A DNA stretch of 64,000 nt from Haemophilus haemolyticus_L (lineage in GTDB: Bacteria > Pseudomonadota > Gammaproteobacteria > Enterobacterales > Pasteurellaceae): the NCBI RefSeq assembly GCF_003490595.1, contig NZ_QQGY01000006.1, forward strand, positions 1-64,000. The letters run 5' to 3'. The notes under the pieces were generated by a model. That model made no database searches and was not told where the DNA came from. It saw only the letters and a list, made by a program, of their open reading frames with translations. Position numbers and translations under genes: made by a program. The first letter of the stretch is position 1. Each line of letters begins with the position of its first letter. Positions 36,203 to 45,568 of the stretch are shown piece after piece.

Positions 36203-36589
36203 ATGATCACCGTATTCGGACTTAAATCCAAACTCGCACCACGTCGTGAACAACTGGCAGAAGTCATTTATAACAGCCTCTATCTTGGCTTAGATATTCC
36301 AAAAGGCAAACACGCGATTCGCTTTTTGTGTTTAGAAAAAGAAGATTTTTACTACCCTTTTGATCGTAGCGATGATTACACGGTCATCGAAATTAACCTG
36401 ATGGCTGGTCGTATGGAAGGCACAAAAAAACGCTTGATAAAAATGCTGTTTAGCGAATTAGAGTACAAACTTGGCATCCGTGCTCACGATGTGGAAATTA
36501 CGATTAAAGAACAACCTGCACATTGCTGGGGTTTCCGAGGTATGACAGGCGATGAGGCGCGCGATTTAGATTACGATATTTATGTTTAA
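36203..36589 (+). CDS. Tautomerase-superfamily protein
   Basis: 128-residue protein of the 4-oxalocrotonate tautomerase-like superfamily, long form with two beta-alpha-beta units. It resembles the conserved hypothetical found between trpG and trpD in H. influenzae. Segments include LGLDIPKGKHAIRFLCLEKE and AHDVEITIKEQPAHCWGFRG. There is no N-terminal catalytic proline at position 2 (it begins MITVFG), so canonical tautomerase activity is doubtful. A USS hairpin precedes it. A role in tryptophan synthesis is not supported beyond location. Confidence 0.78.
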   Translation: MITVFGLKSKLAPRREQLAEVIYNSLYLGLDIPKGKHAIRFLCLEKEDFYYPFDRSDDYTVIEINLMAGRMEGTKKRLIKMLFSELEYKLGIRAHDVEITIKEQPAHCWGFRGMTGDEARDLDYDIYV

Positions 36590-36641
36590 TAAAATATAGA
36601 AAATTAACAAATACATATACAAAGAAAAACAGGAATAGACT

Positions 36642-37643
36642 ATGCAACACACCCCATTATTAGAACAACTTTATAGCGGTCATTCACTTTCAACCTCAGA
36701 AAGCACCGCACTTTTTAATGCAGTCATCCAAGGTGAACTTTCCAATGAACAAATTGCTGCAATGCTTATCGCTTTAAAAGTGCGGGGAGCAAATACTGAA
36801 GAAATTACTGGCGCGGTTGCCGCCTCATTACAAAATGCCAAAGCATTTCCACGTCCAGATTATCCTTTTGCGGATATTGTGGGAACAGGTGGTGATGGAC
36901 AAAACACTATTAATATTTCCACTGCTAGTGCGATTGTGGCAGCATCAATGGGAGCAAAAGTGGCAAAACATGGCAATCGTAGCGTGTCGAGTAAATCAGG
37001 TGCTAGCGATGTATTAACGGCACTTAGCGTTAATGTGAATGCTACACCAGAGCAAGCTCGACAAGCATTAGATGAAATAGGTGTCTGCTTTTTATTTGCT
37101 CAACAATATCATTCTGGTTTCCGTCATGTTGCACCTGTCCGTGCCGCTTTAAAAACGCGCACTATATTTAATATTTTAGGTCCGCTTATCAATCCTGCCC
37201 GCCCGACTTATCATTTACTTGGCGTATATGCGCCTGAATTAGTGAAAACCTATGCTGAAACTGCGGTTGCATTAGGGCATCAACATTCCTTTGTTGTACA
37301 TGGTTCAGGCTTAGATGAAGTCGCATTGCACGGTGAAACGCAAGTGGCAGAAATTAAAAATGGCAAAATTGAATATTTCACTTTAACGCCTGAAGATTTT
37401 GGCTTAAAAACGCAATCCCTCGAAAGCCTTCGCGGTGGTGAACCACAAGAAAATGCCCAAATGCTCACCGCACTTTTACAAGGCAAAGGAAAATCTGAAC
37501 ATGCAAATGCTGTGGCGGCAAATACGGCATTATTATTGAAATTATTCGGGCATGATGATTTAAAACAAAATGTGCAAAATGTGTTGGCCCATCTTGCATC
37601 AGGTAAAGCCTTTGAAACATTACAGAAATTAACCACATATTAA
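36642..37643 (+). CDS. trpD: Anthranilate phosphoribosyltransferase
   Basis: 333-residue TrpD, which adds phosphoribose to anthranilate. The PRPP-binding motif is DIVGTGGDGQNTINIST (near residue 80), with KHGNRSVSSKSGASDVL and FNILGPLINPARP following. It is downstream of the tautomerase gene by 52 bases and followed by trpC. Confidence 0.96.
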   Translation: MQHTPLLEQLYSGHSLSTSESTALFNAVIQGELSNEQIAAMLIALKVRGANTEEITGAVAASLQNAKAFPRPDYPFADIVGTGGDGQNTINISTASAIVAASMGAKVAKHGNRSVSSKSGASDVLTALSVNVNATPEQARQALDEIGVCFLFAQQYHSGFRHVAPVRAALKTRTIFNILGPLINPARPTYHLLGVYAPELVKTYAETAVALGHQHSFVVHGSGLDEVALHGETQVAEIKNGKIEYFTLTPEDFGLKTQSLESLRGGEPQENAQMLTALLQGKGKSEHANAVAANTALLLKLFGHDDLKQNVQNVLAHLASGKAFETLQKLTTY

Positions 37644-37680
37644 TAAAAAGCTAATTTGATACGCCACAATAAGAAGAAAA

Positions 37681-39117
37681 ATGATGATCACTCAAGATTT
37701 TACCAAACCCATTGATTCCGCTACGGTGCTGCAAAAAATTGTGCTTGATAAAGCACAATGGGTTAAAGCAAAGGAAACTGAATTTCCACTTTCTCAGTTT
37801 AAAGAAAAGATTCAAAAATCTGACCGCTCTTTTTATGATGCGTTAGCAAAAGGCACGCATCAAAAGCCCGCCTATATTTTAGAATGTAAAAAAGCCTCCC
37901 CTTCCAAGGGATTAATTCGTGCTGAATTTAATTTGGAAGACATCGCGAATGTCTATAAACATTATGCCTCTGCTGTATCTGTGCTAACTGACGAAAAATA
38001 CTTTCAAGGCAATTTTGAATTCTTGCCTTTAGTTCGCGGTATCGTCAGCCAACCCGTGCTTTGCAAAGATTTTATGATTAGCGAATATCAAGTTTACCTT
38101 GCTCGCTACTATCAAGCGGATGCGATTTTATTAATGCTTTCTGTGGTAAACGATGAAACTTATCGTGTGCTGGCAGATCTTGCGCATTCTCTTGGCATGG
38201 GCGTACTGACAGAAACCAGCAATGAAGAAGAATTTGAACGCGCCCTTGCGCTTGGTGCGAAAATTATCGGTGTTAATAATCGTAACTTGCACGATTTAAC
38301 TGTAGATTTAAATCGTGTTGTTGAACTCACTAAAAAATACGCCGACCGTATTCCTGCTGATGTACGTATTATTAGCGAATCAGGCATTTACAATCACAAG
38401 CAAATTCGTCAATTACAAAAGGTGGCGCATGGTTTCTTAATTGGGAGTAGCTTAATGGGCAACCAAGATTTGAATAATGCGGTTCGCTCGGTGATTTTTG
38501 GAGAAAATAAAGTATGCGGTTTAACACGCGCGCAAGATGTCAAAATCGTTTACGAAAACGGCGCACTCTACGGCGGATTAATCTTCGTAGAACATTCAAA
38601 ACGCTGTGTGAGTTTACGCCAAGCGCAAGAATTGGTAACCGCTGCTCCACTTCGATTTGTTGGTGTTTTTCAGAATCAAGAAATTGACTTTATCGTAAAA
38701 ATAGCCAACCAGTTACAGCTTTATGCAGTGCAATTACATGGTGTAGAAACTGAAGCATTTATTACCGCACTTCGCCAACAACTACCCAAAAACACGCAAA
38801 TCTGGAAAGCGATTTCTGTCAATACTGAAACCCAAAGTGCGGTCGATTTTACCGATGATTTGAATGTGGATCGTTATATTTTTGATAGCCAAACAGCAAA
38901 TCAACAAGGCGGTACGGGGAAGACTTTTGATTGGTCATTAATTCCTGAAAATCTTAAACACAAGATTATTTTAGCCGGAGGCATCTCACCAAATAATGTG
39001 GAACAAGCCATTCAACAAAATTGCTTAGGCTTGGATCTTAATTCTGGAGTAGAAAGTGCTGCGGGCGTAAAAGATCAAGAAAAAGTGCGGTTAGTTTTTG
39101 AAAAAATTTGTTCTTAA
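37681..39117 (+). CDS. trpC: Bifunctional indole-3-glycerol phosphate synthase / phosphoribosylanthranilate isomerase
   Basis: 478-residue fusion of TrpC and TrpF barrels, as in enterobacteria. The N-terminal half shows ILECKKASPSKGLIR, VLTDEKYFQGNFEFL, VLCKDFMIS, GVNNRNLHDL and SESGIYN. The isomerase half begins with KVCGLTRAQD (catalytic Cys) and ends with ILAGGISPNN and LDLNSGVESAAGVKD. trpB and trpA are not in this window. A terminator follows 8 bases after the stop. Confidence 0.96.
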   Translation: MMITQDFTKPIDSATVLQKIVLDKAQWVKAKETEFPLSQFKEKIQKSDRSFYDALAKGTHQKPAYILECKKASPSKGLIRAEFNLEDIANVYKHYASAVSVLTDEKYFQGNFEFLPLVRGIVSQPVLCKDFMISEYQVYLARYYQADAILLMLSVVNDETYRVLADLAHSLGMGVLTETSNEEEFERALALGAKIIGVNNRNLHDLTVDLNRVVELTKKYADRIPADVRIISESGIYNHKQIRQLQKVAHGFLIGSSLMGNQDLNNAVRSVIFGENKVCGLTRAQDVKIVYENGALYGGLIFVEHSKRCVSLRQAQELVTAAPLRFVGVFQNQEIDFIVKIANQLQLYAVQLHGVETEAFITALRQQLPKNTQIWKAISVNTETQSAVDFTDDLNVDRYIFDSQTANQQGGTGKTFDWSLIPENLKHKIILAGGISPNNVEQAIQQNCLGLDLNSGVESAAGVKDQEKVRLVFEKICS

Positions 39118-39125
39118 TCCAATCT

Positions 39126-39151
39126 AAGGCTGTGTTCTACAGCCTTTATTT
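39126..39151 (+). terminator. Terminator after trpC
   Basis: AAGGCTGT (39126-39133) pairs with ACAGCCTT (39139-39146) and is followed by a T-rich tail. Confidence 0.85.
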
Positions 39152-39243
39152 TTGTTCTTTTTCAATCAAATAAGAACTACTCTCAAATACAATAACATTC
39201 CTTTCACAATTTGGACATATTTTTGCTATAAATTCTTCATTTC

Positions 39244-39257
39244 ATGATTATGATCAA
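39244..39257 (+). promoter_or_regulatory. FNR-like box upstream of hybO
   Basis: ATGAT-TATG-ATCAA matches the FNR consensus TTGAT-N4-ATCAA at 9 of 10 bases. If it acts at -41.5, transcription would start near 39292, with TATCAT (39279-39284) as the -10 box. This fits oxygen-repressed expression of hydrogenase. Confidence 0.68.
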
Positions 39258-39328
39258 ATTTTTTTTGAAGAAAACATTTATCATTGGCCAATTTCCACAA
39301 TAAATGTGTGTCTTTTTGGAGTGATACT

Positions 39329-40474
39329 ATGAATAATCCGGATGGCGTTTTTTCTGCATTGATAGATGTTTCTCGCCGAGATTTTATGAAATTATGTACC
39401 GCACTTGCGGCTACTATGGGGTTAAATTCTAAAGCGGGCGCAGAAATGACGGAGGCAATGACCAGTCCAGCACGTCCACCAGTGCTTTGGATTGGTGCAC
39501 AAGAATGTACTGGCTGTACCGAATCTTTACTGCGTGCAACCCACCCTACAATTGAAAATCTCGTACTCGATTTAATTTCCCTTGAATATCACGAAGTACT
39601 TTCTGCTGCATTTGGTGAACAAGCGGAAGAAAATAAACATAATGCTATCCATAACTATTACGGCAAATATGTGCTTGTAGTGGATGGTTCCATTCCAATT
39701 AAAGACGGCGGTGTGTACTGCATGGTGGCAGGCAAACCAATTGTGGAACATATTCGTGAAGCAGCAAAAGGTGCGGCAGCTATTATTGCTATTGGGTCCT
39801 GCTCATCTTGGGGCGGTGTTCCATCTTGCGGTGGCAACCCAACAGGTGCGGTCAGTCTTTCTGAAGTTTTACCAAAAGGCACACCAATTATTAACATTCC
39901 TGGTTGCCCTCCTAATCCACATAATTTCTTGGCAACCGTTGCCTATATCATCACTTATAAAAAATTACCAGCAATGGATAAATTAAATCGTCCATTATTT
40001 GCTTATGACCGTCTAATCCATGAAAACTGTTATCGCCGACCGCACTTTGATGCAGGCCGTTTCGCAAAAGAATTTGGCGATTATGGTCATCGCCATGGCT
40101 GGTGTTTATATCATTTAGGTTGTAAAGGGCCAGAAACTTACGGCAACTGTTCTACACTAGAATTCTGTGATGTTGGTGGCAATAACTGGCCTGTGGGTAT
40201 CGGACATCCTTGCTATGGCTGTAACGATCAAGGCATCGGCTTTACCAAAGGCATTTTCCAATTAGCGAACGTCGAAAACCCAACGCCACGCGTGGAAAAA
40301 CCAGACGTGAACAATGTTGAAGGCGAAGGTACCTCAATGACGGCGATTGGTCTATTAGGCGGTGCTGCAGCCATTTTAGCGGGCGTCAGCGTTGTGACAT
40401 TGAAAGAATTAAGCAAACAACATAAAGCGAACAAAGCCACAGACAAACAAGCCAATCAAGATCAAGGACATTAA
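39329..40474 (+). CDS. hybO: [NiFe]-hydrogenase 2 small subunit
   Basis: Electron-transferring small subunit of a respiratory uptake hydrogenase. A twin-arginine signal (SRRDFMKLC, near residues 16-24) directs export of the folded heterodimer. Iron-sulfur ligands are seen in ECTGCTESLLRATHP, IPGCPPNPHNF and the GNCSTLEFCDVGG and HPCYGC segments. A C-terminal helix (TAIGLLGGAAAILAGVSVV) anchors it. I chose the ATG at 39329 (381 residues), preceded by GGAG; the upstream in-frame ATG at 39284 lacks a ribosome site and would precede the signal. Confidence 0.96.
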   Translation: MNNPDGVFSALIDVSRRDFMKLCTALAATMGLNSKAGAEMTEAMTSPARPPVLWIGAQECTGCTESLLRATHPTIENLVLDLISLEYHEVLSAAFGEQAEENKHNAIHNYYGKYVLVVDGSIPIKDGGVYCMVAGKPIVEHIREAAKGAAAIIAIGSCSSWGGVPSCGGNPTGAVSLSEVLPKGTPIINIPGCPPNPHNFLATVAYIITYKKLPAMDKLNRPLFAYDRLIHENCYRRPHFDAGRFAKEFGDYGHRHGWCLYHLGCKGPETYGNCSTLEFCDVGGNNWPVGIGHPCYGCNDQGIGFTKGIFQLANVENPTPRVEKPDVNNVEGEGTSMTAIGLLGGAAAILAGVSVVTLKELSKQHKANKATDKQANQDQGH

Positions 40475-40476
40475 AG

Positions 40477-41517
40477 ATGGATAGACGAAATTTCCTTAAA
40501 GCAGGTCTGCTGGGAACAGTCACATCAGGTCTGCCCGTTGCAAAAGCCGAAGCGGTGGAAAATCTTCCGCCAATTCCTGGTGCACTTGGAATGCTTTATG
40601 ACTCCACACTTTGCGTTGGCTGTCAGGCTTGTGTCGCAGAATGTCAGCAAGTGAACAAAACACCTGTCAATCCAAAAGGTGAGCAAACTTGGTCAAACAA
40701 TGACAAACTCACTCCGTTCACACGCAATGTGATTCAAGTATGGAGCGATGGAGACGGCAAAAATAAAGATAAAACAGAAAACGGTTATGCTTATGTTAAA
40801 AAACAATGCATGCACTGTGTTGATCCAAACTGCGTTTCTGTTTGCCCAGTGCAGGCTTTAACCAAAGATCCTAAAACAGGTATTGTTAAATACGATCCTG
40901 ATATTTGTACTGGTTGCCGTTATTGTATGGTGGGCTGTCCGTTTGACGTGCCAAAATATGATTACGATAATCCATTTGGTCAAATCAGCAAATGTGAACT
41001 TTGCAACCAAAAAGGCGTGGAACGCTTAGATAAAGGTGAATTACCGGGTTGTTGTCATGTTTGTCCAACTGGCGCGATTATTTTTGGTACTCGTGAAGAA
41101 CTTTTAGCGGAAGCAAAACGTCGTTTAAGTTTATTACGTGGCACTGAATATAACTATCCTCGCCAACACGTAAACAGTAAAGACACTTATCGCGCAACTG
41201 TGCCAGCCTATCAATATCGTATTTACGGTGAAAAAGAAGGTGGCGGAACACAAGTTTTAGTGTTAAGTGCGGTTCCGCAAGAAAATTTAGGTTTCCCTGA
41301 GTTAGATGATATTGCTACAGGTGCACGCGCAGCACATTTACAACACTTCTTGTATCGCGGTTTAGCATTGCCACTGGTGGCATTAGCCGGTTTAACAATG
41401 ATGACTTATAAGAATATGCACGGCGATAAGATTCGTGAACGAATTGAAGCGCAAAAAGAAGCGATGCGCCAAGCACGTAAAGAAATGGAAGAAGCGGAGG
41501 ATGAACATCATGAGTAA
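40477..41517 (+). CDS. hybA: Hydrogenase 2 ferredoxin-like subunit
   Basis: 346-residue periplasmic four-cluster [4Fe-4S] protein that links HybOC to the membrane subunit. A twin-arginine signal begins MDRRNFLKAG. Cysteine clusters are visible in CVGCQACVAEC, CMHCVDPNCVSVCP, CTGCRYCMVGCPF and CELCNQK with CCHVCPTGAI. A C-terminal helix (LALPLVALAGLTMM) is followed by a charged tail. It starts 2 bases after hybO and overlaps hybB by 8 bases. Confidence 0.95.
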   Translation: MDRRNFLKAGLLGTVTSGLPVAKAEAVENLPPIPGALGMLYDSTLCVGCQACVAECQQVNKTPVNPKGEQTWSNNDKLTPFTRNVIQVWSDGDGKNKDKTENGYAYVKKQCMHCVDPNCVSVCPVQALTKDPKTGIVKYDPDICTGCRYCMVGCPFDVPKYDYDNPFGQISKCELCNQKGVERLDKGELPGCCHVCPTGAIIFGTREELLAEAKRRLSLLRGTEYNYPRQHVNSKDTYRATVPAYQYRIYGEKEGGGTQVLVLSAVPQENLGFPELDDIATGARAAHLQHFLYRGLALPLVALAGLTMMTYKNMHGDKIRERIEAQKEAMRQARKEMEEAEDEHHE

Positions 41518-42736
41518 TCCACGTCCGGTGGGCGGCCGATTAGTTTCCGCCAGTATTCTCTTTTTTGCACCTTTGGCTGTAATTTGTATCTTATTAATTA
41601 TCAAACGTTTGTTCTTAGGTATCGGTTCCGTCACCGCACTTAACGGCGGTTATCCTTGGGGCTTATGGATTTCCTTTGACTTACTTGTAGGTACAGGTTT
41701 TGCCTGTGGTGGTTGGGCATTAGCTTGGACAGTATATATTTTCAACAAAGGGAAATATCACCCTCTTGTACGTCCTGCATTGCTTGCCAGCTTATTCGGC
41801 TATTCATTAGGTGGTCTTTCCATCACCATTGATATGGGACGTTACTGGCACTTGCCTTACTTCTACATTCCTGGTCAATTCAATACAAACTCAGTGTTAT
41901 TTGAAACAGCATTTTGTATGACGATTTACATCATTGTCGTCACCCTTGAATTTGCGCCAGTTTGGCTAGGGTTCTTAGGATTGAAAAAATGGTTCAATAA
42001 GCTCAACAAAATTATGTTCTTTGTCATTGCACTTGGCGCACTATTGCCGATGATGCACCAATCATCTATGGGATCATTAATGATCGCCGCAGGTCATAAA
42101 GTTCATCAAGTGTGGCAAAGCTATGAAGCATTACCAATCTTATCCTTGCTCACAGCATTTATTATGGGCTTTTCTATCGTCATTTTTGAAGGTTCTTTAG
42201 TGCGTGCAGGTTTGGCAGGAAAAACACCAGATGAGCGTTCACTCTTTACCCAGCTTGCAAAAGTGACCGCTGGATTAATCGCACTTTTCCTTGCGGTACG
42301 CTTTGGCGAATTGATTTACCATGACAAACTCCATTATGTATTCGGATTCGATAAACTTGGTAAATTTGAAGCTTGGATGTTTTGGATGGAAGTATGGTTA
42401 ATGACATTACCATTACTCACTTTATTCCTTGGTGAGAAAAAATCTGATTCACGTTGGCTATTTATCTCAGCCTTGAGCATGTTACTCGGCGCAGCTCTAT
42501 GGCGTTTAAATTATTCAATGATTATGTACGATCCAGGTAATGGCTATCGTTACTTCCCATCAGCAGAAGAATTGCTAATTTCCATTGGTTTCGTATCCAT
42601 CGAAATTTGCGCCTATATTTTAATAATTCGTCTATTCCCTGTCTTACCCGTGTTGAAAGAAAAACATCATGAAGACTCGGAACAAATTATTGCCGAAAAA
42701 GCACAATTCAGTAAAAAAATGAGCGGAGCAGAATAA
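41510..42736 (+). CDS. hybB: Hydrogenase 2 integral membrane subunit
   Basis: NrfD-like membrane subunit with about ten transmembrane helices that passes electrons to quinone. The start at 41510 (408 residues) is chosen because GGAGG lies 9 bases upstream and the protein then begins MSNPRPVGGRLVSASILFF, like E. coli HybB. Conserved GGYPWGLWISFDLLVGTGFA and LGGLSITIDMGRYWHLP are present. The last base overlaps the hybC start (TAATG). Confidence 0.95.
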   Translation: MSNPRPVGGRLVSASILFFAPLAVICILLIIKRLFLGIGSVTALNGGYPWGLWISFDLLVGTGFACGGWALAWTVYIFNKGKYHPLVRPALLASLFGYSLGGLSITIDMGRYWHLPYFYIPGQFNTNSVLFETAFCMTIYIIVVTLEFAPVWLGFLGLKKWFNKLNKIMFFVIALGALLPMMHQSSMGSLMIAAGHKVHQVWQSYEALPILSLLTAFIMGFSIVIFEGSLVRAGLAGKTPDERSLFTQLAKVTAGLIALFLAVRFGELIYHDKLHYVFGFDKLGKFEAWMFWMEVWLMTLPLLTLFLGEKKSDSRWLFISALSMLLGAALWRLNYSMIMYDPGNGYRYFPSAEELLISIGFVSIEICAYILIIRLFPVLPVLKEKHHEDSEQIIAEKAQFSKKMSGAE

Positions 42737-44445
42737 TGACTGAAAAAAAACGTATCTCAATCGACCCTATCACACGCATTGAAGGCCATTTGCGCATCGA
42801 TTGCGAAATTGAAAATGGCGTAGTAACCAACGCTTGGTCATCAGGCACAATGTGGCGTGGTATGGAAAATATCGTGAAAGGTTCAGATCCGCGTGATGCT
42901 TGGATGATTATGCAACGTATTTGTGGCGTTTGTACAACCGTTCACGCCATTATAAGTGTGCGTGCAGTGGAAGATGCTCTCGGCGCCAAAGTGCCAGTAA
43001 ATGCACAATATATCCGCAATATGATTCTTTCTGCTCATAGCATGCACGACCATATCGTTCATTTTTATCAACTTTCTGCGATGGACTGGGTGGATATCAC
43101 GGCCACACTGAACGCTGATCCCGATAAAGCAGCTGAAATTCTTAAAGGTGTTTCAACATGGGGGTTAAACAGTGCTAATGAATTCCGCAACGTCCAAAAT
43201 AAAATTAAATCTTTAGTTGAAAGTGGTCAGCTTGGTATTTTTGCCAACGGTTATTTCGGTCACCCAGCCATGAAATTACCGCCAGAAGTAAACCTAATCG
43301 CGGTGGCTCACTATCTACAAGCACTTGAATGTCAACGTGATTGTAACCGTATTGTGGCATTACTCGGCGGAAAAACACCGCACATTCAAAACTTAGCAAT
43401 TGGTGGTGTGGCAAACCCAATCAACTTAGACTCTCAATCAGTATTAAACTTAGAACGTTTAATGTTTGTAAAATCCTGTATTGATCGTTTAAATGACTTC
43501 GTGACTCAAGTTTATCGTGTTGATGCGGCTATCATTGCGGCTTATTATCCTGAATGGCTCAATCTTGGTAAGACATCGGGCAACTACCTTTCTGTGCCTG
43601 AATATCCAATTGACGGCGACAATTCTAAATTTGCTCTAACGGGTGGCTATATTGAAAACTTCGATATTTCGACCTTCCGTCCTATTACGCAACAAAAAGA
43701 TGAATTTGTTGTAAAAGGCATTAAAGAAAGTGGTAAACACGCTTGGTATGAAGACGATGAACCGCTTGAACCTTGGGCTGGTTTAACACGCCCGAAATAT
43801 ACAGGCTGGCAAGATGAAGGCAAATATTCATGGGTTAAAGCGCCAAGTTTCTACGGAAAAGTTGTTGAGGTAGGCCCTCTTGCCTATTTAATATGTAACT
43901 TAGCAAACGAAAATAAAGATACATTACATCACTTTAACCATATTAAAGGGTTGTATGAAAAACTAAGCGGCAATACCTTATCTGTTGACCATTTACATTC
44001 AACATTAGGGCGTATTATTGCTCGTACCGTACATTGTTGCGTGCTAAATAATATTCTTGAACAACAATGGAAACTACTTGTTGATAATATTGGCACTGGT
44101 GATACTGTTGCTTATCTCAAGACAGATATTCCACAAACTGGTGAGTTTAAAGGTGTTGGATTTGGTGAAGTACCTCGTGGCATGCTCTCTCATTGGGTTG
44201 TCGTTAAAAATGGCAAAATCGAAAATTATCAAGCCGTTGTACCATCAACTTGGAATGCAGGTCCTCGTAACCAAAATGATGAAATGGGGCCTTATGAGCT
44301 TTCCATCATCGGTACACCTGTAGCAGATCCAACAAAACCATTAGAAGTTGTGCGCACCATCCACTCTTTCGACCCTTGCATGTCATGCGCAGTACATGTT
44401 GTGAACACAGAAAATGGTGAAGTCACACAAGTGAAGGTGCTCTAA
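42736..44445 (+). CDS. hybC: [NiFe]-hydrogenase 2 large subunit
   Basis: 569-residue catalytic subunit carrying the nickel-iron site. The N-terminal ligand pair is in RICGVCTTVHA (near residue 58) and the C-terminal pair in SFDPCMSCAVH. The 15 residues after that His are the extension removed by the HybD protease after nickel insertion. The family start RISIDPITRIEGHLRI is intact. It shares a base with hybB and with hybD. Confidence 0.97.
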   Translation: MTEKKRISIDPITRIEGHLRIDCEIENGVVTNAWSSGTMWRGMENIVKGSDPRDAWMIMQRICGVCTTVHAIISVRAVEDALGAKVPVNAQYIRNMILSAHSMHDHIVHFYQLSAMDWVDITATLNADPDKAAEILKGVSTWGLNSANEFRNVQNKIKSLVESGQLGIFANGYFGHPAMKLPPEVNLIAVAHYLQALECQRDCNRIVALLGGKTPHIQNLAIGGVANPINLDSQSVLNLERLMFVKSCIDRLNDFVTQVYRVDAAIIAAYYPEWLNLGKTSGNYLSVPEYPIDGDNSKFALTGGYIENFDISTFRPITQQKDEFVVKGIKESGKHAWYEDDEPLEPWAGLTRPKYTGWQDEGKYSWVKAPSFYGKVVEVGPLAYLICNLANENKDTLHHFNHIKGLYEKLSGNTLSVDHLHSTLGRIIARTVHCCVLNNILEQQWKLLVDNIGTGDTVAYLKTDIPQTGEFKGVGFGEVPRGMLSHWVVVKNGKIENYQAVVPSTWNAGPRNQNDEMGPYELSIIGTPVADPTKPLEVVRTIHSFDPCMSCAVHVVNTENGEVTQVKVL

Positions 44446-44933
44446 TGAAGCCATTAATCTTAGGCGTTGGTAATATTCTACTCAGCGATGAAGGCGTGGG
44501 CGTACGAATCGCCCAAGCCTTAGAAAATCGCTCTGAAATTTTACCGCACTTTGACGTGGTTGACGGTGGCACTTGCGGTATGGAATTATTGGACGAAATG
44601 GCAAATCGTGAGCATATCATCATCATTGATGCTGTACTTGACAATAAACAGCCAGGAGAAATCATTGTGCTTCATGATGAGCAAGTGCCGGTATTTTTCT
44701 CGCGTAAAATTTCACCACACCAACTTGGTATTTGTGATGTGCTTTCTGCGTTAAAATTAACGGATGAATTCCCTAAAAACCTATGTTTAATTGGGATTCA
44801 ACCAGAAACTTTTGAGCCGCAGATTGAATTAAGTGAAACAATTCAAAAACAATTTCCAGTGATTTTTGAGACATTGGAGAATGTTTTAAAAGAATATGGT
44901 CTTTCCTCCGTGGGTAAGTATACCCACGGTTAA
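44445..44933 (+). CDS. hybD: Hydrogenase 2 maturation protease
   Basis: 162-residue nickel-dependent endopeptidase that trims HybC. It starts with ILGVGNILLSDEGVGVR, including the metal-binding Glu, has the conserved DGGTCGMELL with an Asp-like position and IIIDAVLDNKQPG, and the His in SPHQLGICDVL. The 3' end lies within the first of four hairpins that separate it from hybE. Confidence 0.94.
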   Translation: MKPLILGVGNILLSDEGVGVRIAQALENRSEILPHFDVVDGGTCGMELLDEMANREHIIIIDAVLDNKQPGEIIVLHDEQVPVFFSRKISPHQLGICDVLSALKLTDEFPKNLCLIGIQPETFEPQIELSETIQKQFPVIFETLENVLKEYGLSSVGKYTHG

Positions 44934-45024
44934 ACATTGTCGCTCCCCTTTGGGGAGCATTACCTTGTCCTAAAAGGACAAAATTATAACTAACCAAAGG
45001 TATACTTACTCTAGGTTAGAGTAA
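44908..45024 (+). repeat. Four consecutive hairpins between hybD and hybE
   Basis: Stem 1: CCGTGGGTA/TACCCACGG (44908-44929), overlapping the hybD stop region. Stem 2: GCTCCCC/GGGGAGC (44942-44958). Stem 3: TTGTCC/GGACAA (44965-44981). Stem 4: TTACTCTA/TAGAGTAA (45006-45024). In addition, GTAAGTATACC (44915-44925) and GGTATACTTAC (44999-45009) are inverted copies that enclose stems 2 and 3. The last stem ends 5 bases before the hybE start, and none is followed by a T-run. Confidence 0.8.
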
Positions 45025-45029
45025 ATATT

Positions 45030-45539
45030 ATGTATCGACACGAAAAAACACCAGAAAATACAACCGCACTTGAAGGTGTCATTCAAGGCTTCGCCGAAGA
45101 GCCATCTTCAATCTTCCAAAACGAAATGCGAAAAGTTGCAGAAGAAATGAAAGATCTTCCTTTCTATCGAAAAGGTATCGACTGCTATTGTCCTAAATTT
45201 GTACTTTTTGAAAACCAATGGATAGGTACAGTTGTGACACCTTGGATGTTGAGCATTGTCATTTTGCCAGGCAAAGATCAAGAATGGGAACCGCGCGAAA
45301 TTGGCAATAAACTTTCAGTACAACTACCCTATAAAACCTTCACTTTCACAGTGAGTAGTTTAGAAAATATTCCACAATATCTTAGTTGCTCCCTTCATTC
45401 TCCGATTGATCCTGCCATGACAAATACTCAAGCGGCTCAACTCGCACAAGATTGCCTCAGAATAATTTTATCAATGCCAACAAAAGCAACAACTTTTGAT
45501 CCAGATCGACGTAACTTATTCCGCGCGATAGTAAAATAA
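45030..45539 (+). CDS. hybE: Hydrogenase 2 assembly chaperone
   Basis: 169-residue HybE/HyaE-like protein (RDXB superfamily) that acts on the Tat-exported small subunit HybO during assembly. Recognised by WIGTVVTPWMLSIVILPG and the FTVSSLENIPQYLSCSLHSP segment. There is no signal peptide. It is preceded by a cluster of hairpins whose last stem lies where the ribosome-binding site should be, and the usual AGGAG is not evident. Confidence 0.9.
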   Translation: MYRHEKTPENTTALEGVIQGFAEEPSSIFQNEMRKVAEEMKDLPFYRKGIDCYCPKFVLFENQWIGTVVTPWMLSIVILPGKDQEWEPREIGNKLSVQLPYKTFTFTVSSLENIPQYLSCSLHSPIDPAMTNTQAAQLAQDCLRIILSMPTKATTFDPDRRNLFRAIVK

Positions 45540-45568
45540 GCACAAATTTCAATAGGAGTGAAAGTATT

